Assembly: GCA_964582545.1 (NCBI GenBank)
Contig: CAZOSB010000003.1
Coordinates: 1 to 64,000 of the forward strand
From: JAVVUJ01 sp964582545
GTDB lineage: Bacteria; Bacillota; Clostridia; Peptostreptococcales; Anaerovoracaceae
Direction of reading: 5' to 3'
DNA length: 64,000 bases
Below are positions 61,783 to 64,000 of the stretch, piece after piece. The notes below the pieces were generated by a model, which was given only the letters and a program-made list of their open reading frames with translations, made no database searches and was not told where the DNA came from. How positions within the stretch are numbered: the stretch's first letter is position 1; every line of letters begins with the position of its first letter. Position numbers and translations under genes: made by a program.

Positions 61783-62679
61783 TTATATTCCTGTAATCTC
61801 TTTGATATATTTTCTTGCCATTACTGCAAATTCATAGGCTGTAGGTGTGTTGAGATATTGTTCAGCCTCTACCATCATCCACCCTTCATAATTGTTTTTA
61901 TCGAGTATTTCCATAACCTTGGGGTAATCTACGCACCCATCCCCAGGAACCGTAAAAACTCCCACCTGTACTGCACTGTTAAAATCCAAGTTAAACTGCT
62001 TTACTATGTTTAAGACCAAAGGACGGATATCCTTTAGGTGCACATATTTGATACGAGGGGCAAAGTGGTCGAAAAATTTCGGGATATCCACTCCGCAAAA
62101 GTGGAGATGTCCTGTATCTGCCAATAAAAAAACGGTGTCAGGATTAGTTTTATCACAAAGTTTTTGAGTTTCTTCATGTGTTTCCACGCAAGTGCCTGTA
62201 TGAACGTGAACTACCAACGTCATTCCGTGTTCCCTGCAGAACTCTCCTGCTTCGTTTAATCCGGAAGTATAAAGATTCCACTCTTCCTCATTGAGCTTCT
62301 GAACACCTTTTTCAGCCCTGTATTCCCTGGGATCCCAACAAGAAGAACCGGTTCCTTCCGCTACGATGACATATTTACAATCCATTTCTTTGAAAAACAA
62401 TACCTTTTCTTTTAATTCCTCAAAATATTGATCTCTCAACTCCTTACATGCAAACATAGTATCACACCACCCTGAGGAAAGGGCTAATCCCCTCTTTTCC
62501 AGTTCAGGTTTTAAGATTTTTGGATCTCTTGGAAATTTTCTTCCCAACTCGATACCAACATATCCTGCTTGGGATGCTTGATCCACAATATCTTCAAAAG
62601 AGTAATGATCTCCCAAAAAATCAAGATCGTCATTGCACCAGTTGATTGGATGGGCGCCTAGTTTAACGTTTTTCAGCAT
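61783..62679 (-). CDS. IolE-like inosose dehydratase/isomerase paralogue
   Basis: A 298-aa TIM-barrel protein related to IolE at 3257-4144: shared HPINWCNDDLDFLG opening, VHVHTGTCVETHEET, DTGHLHF, VHLKDIRP and FTVPGDGCVDYPK...WMMVEAEQ. Relative to the operon copy it has an altered insert near residues 108-130 (WDPREYRAEKG). It may act on a different inosose stereoisomer. Located between iolG and a binding-protein gene. Confidence 0.82.
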   Translation of the reverse strand: MLKNVKLGAHPINWCNDDLDFLGDHYSFEDIVDQASQAGYVGIELGRKFPRDPKILKPELEKRGLALSSGWCDTMFACKELRDQYFEELKEKVLFFKEMDCKYVIVAEGTGSSCWDPREYRAEKGVQKLNEEEWNLYTSGLNEAGEFCREHGMTLVVHVHTGTCVETHEETQKLCDKTNPDTVFLLADTGHLHFCGVDIPKFFDHFAPRIKYVHLKDIRPLVLNIVKQFNLDFNSAVQVGVFTVPGDGCVDYPKVMEILDKNNYEGWMMVEAEQYLNTPTAYEFAVMARKYIKEITGI

Positions 62680-62702
62680 TGTATTTTCCTCCTTTATTCC
62701 TC

Positions 62703-63698
62703 TTAACCTTCTATAACCGTAACAGCAGCTCCATCATTGGCAGCTGACTGATAACATGCCTCTACCAATGCCACGCTTCTGGCCCCTGCAACGACTCCCT
62801 CATTGAGTGCCTCTTTATTGTTTTCCATGGCATCGTACATATGCTGATGCATAGCCACGTATCCCCATTTTTCTTCAAAGGGTAACTTTGAATAATCCTT
62901 AGCATCTATGGTCTTACTAAGTCCTGGGCAATATTTATAAACATCTAGTTCCTCTGTAATAACGCTTTTGTGGTCACCCACAACCTGCACTCTTTCAAAG
63001 GGGAAGATCCAAGAAGCGTGACCGCAGCTTGTAATGGCACCGATTCCTCCATTTTTAAATTTTAACTGTATGGCAAAATCATCGTCAATTCCTTCGTAAC
63101 ACGCTGATTTTCCTAGCGCTCTCACCTCTTCTATCTCTCCCATAAGATACTCGGCCATATCCAGGAAGTGAATGGTAGTATCATATAAAAATCCTCCTAT
63201 ATTGATGAAGTCTGCTGCCCAAACGCTACCTCCCATATCTCCATCATTTTGAATAATGTTGAGAGAAAATGGTTTATAATCTTCTTCTTTTACCGTTTCC
63301 TTTGCTGCTAAATAAATCGGTGCAAATCTTCGATTATGCCCTACAAAAAGCCTCTTTCCTGACTTCTTTACCGCCTCTTTAATCAGTTTAACGTCGCTGA
63401 GTTTTGTGGCCAAAGGTTTTTCACAAAAAACATTAATTCCCGCTTCTAAAGCCTTTATGGTCAAAGGTGCATGAAAATTATTAGGTACTGTGATGTAAAC
63501 CAAATCTATCTGCGCCTTTAATAGTTCCTCCATATCGTTGTAGGCTTTTGCCCCATAGAGGTCAGCCATACCCTGAGCTCTTTCCATATTAGTATCAAAA
63601 ACTCCTGTTATTTCAACTCTTCCACTTTCTGTTGCCAATTTTCCATGGATACCTCCCATGGTTCCTGTTCCTATGATTGCTGCCTTTATTTTATTCAT
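62703..63698 (-). CDS. iolG: Inositol 2-dehydrogenase IolG (Gfo/Idh/MocA family)
   Basis: A 331-aa NAD-dependent dehydrogenase. The Rossmann motif is AAIIGTGTMGGIHG, the hinge is CEKPLATKL, and the catalytic-lysine/histidine region is GGFLYDTTIHFLDMAEYLMG. Size fits IolG (about 340). It should oxidise myo-inositol to scyllo-inosose and so supplies the first step missing from the left-hand operon. It is immediately downstream of an ABC permease gene. A scyllo- or chiro-inositol dehydrogenase is an alternative. Confidence 0.83.
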   Translation of the reverse strand: MNKIKAAIIGTGTMGGIHGKLATESGRVEITGVFDTNMERAQGMADLYGAKAYNDMEELLKAQIDLVYITVPNNFHAPLTIKALEAGINVFCEKPLATKLSDVKLIKEAVKKSGKRLFVGHNRRFAPIYLAAKETVKEEDYKPFSLNIIQNDGDMGGSVWAADFINIGGFLYDTTIHFLDMAEYLMGEIEEVRALGKSACYEGIDDDFAIQLKFKNGGIGAITSCGHASWIFPFERVQVVGDHKSVITEELDVYKYCPGLSKTIDAKDYSKLPFEEKWGYVAMHQHMYDAMENNKEALNEGVVAGARSVALVEACYQSAANDGAAVTVIEG

Positions 63699-63751
63699 TT
63701 TGTCCTCCTTTTTTCTTAGAAATTTATTTACATCTTTTTTTGGTCATTGAT

Positions 63752-64000
63752 TTATTTAGCATTTGCATTTGCCTCTATATTTACAGTTACTTTTTTCTTA
63801 ATTTTTTTAAATCCCCCATTTTTTACTACATCCATGAAGACTGCAATGATGATAACACATCCCAAGATCACGGTTTGCATATCTGGTGTGATATGCAGAA
63901 GATTTAAGCCATTTCTCAGTACAGCAATGAGTAAAACTCCTGTAAAAGTTCCTGAAATTGTTCCCTTACCTCCGAAAAAACTGGATCCTCCTATGATTAC
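63752..64000 (-). CDS. Sugar ABC transporter permease, C-terminal 82 residues
   Basis: The minus-strand frame gives VIIGGSSFFGGKGTISGTFT, then GVLLIAVLRNGLNLLHITPD and MQTVILGCVIIIAVFMDV, with a basic tail. This is the RbsC/BPD_transp_2 permease ending, including the GGxSFFGGxGxxxGTxxG motif. The rest continues beyond the window edge. It should form the importer for the binding protein at 60679. Confidence 0.88.
   Translation of the reverse strand, partial: VIIGGSSFFGGKGTISGTFTGVLLIAVLRNGLNLLHITPDMQTVILGCVIIIAVFMDVVKNGGFKKIKKKVTVNIEANANAK

Overview
The window looks like a chromosome segment from a low-GC, probably anaerobic Firmicute of the Clostridia. The reasons are strong AGGAGG ribosome-binding sites, AT-rich spacers, an rsbV-rsbW-sigB type module, remnants of the wal (yyc) operon, two sigma-54 enhancer-binding proteins with -24/-12 promoters, and many sodium-coupled solute transporters. 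I see no rRNA, tRNA, CRISPR array, phage gene or transposase gene. Genus cannot be fixed from the sequence alone.

Positions 1-10400 hold a myo-inositol catabolic operon read leftward (iolC, iolJ, iolB, iolD, iolE, an IolI-like TIM-barrel gene, a Gfo/Idh dehydrogenase, a sugar-binding lipoprotein, then the start of an ABC ATPase). A divergent pair, a DeoR-family regulator and an unusual shikimate-kinase-like gene, faces it. The right edge (60679-64000) carries a second set on the same strand: ABC permease, iolG, an iolE paralogue and another sugar-binding lipoprotein. Together they give sugar/inositol uptake and conversion as far as malonate semialdehyde plus DHAP; iolA is not in the window.

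Positions 10300-17900 contain two sodium:solute symporters around a two-component system, with phased 11-bp repeats in front of the first symporter, then an amidohydrolase. Positions 17900-23400 are a wal-type block (rlmH, htrA, yycJ, yycI, yycH and a secreted protein) without walRK. Positions 23600-28600 hold RNase HI, a PP2C-type phosphatase, aroQ, an NSS amino-acid transporter and a cysteine-desulfurase-like enzyme.

Positions 29100-34300 form a sigma-54 3-hydroxybutyrate unit: dehydrogenase, GntP permease, CoA-transferase A and B, with its enhancer-binding protein upstream. Positions 34450-42520 hold assorted genes: an AAA/DUF4143 ATPase, an MFS exporter, a cNMP/DUF2225 protein, PAP2, an orphan enhancer-binding protein, a MerR regulator with a textbook operator, YbaK and DUF378. 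Positions 42900-46150 encode an amino-acid ABC importer followed directly by an ATP-grasp ligase. Positions 46480-50150 form a second sigma-54 operon (NCS1 permease, two cyclase-family hydrolases, a ureohydrolase). Positions 50500-60400 contain an aminotransferase/DUF2148 pair, a BI-1 protein, and gyrB-gyrA-rsbV-rsbW-sigB-trpS.

The least explained sequence is non-coding: a 253-bp chain of seven hairpins with terminal inverted repeats (46153-46405), two tandem copies of a structured unit (28767-29009), a nested palindrome (52415-52574), and a roughly 50-nt leader hairpin occurring twice, 20 kb apart (13029-13080 and 32683-32732).
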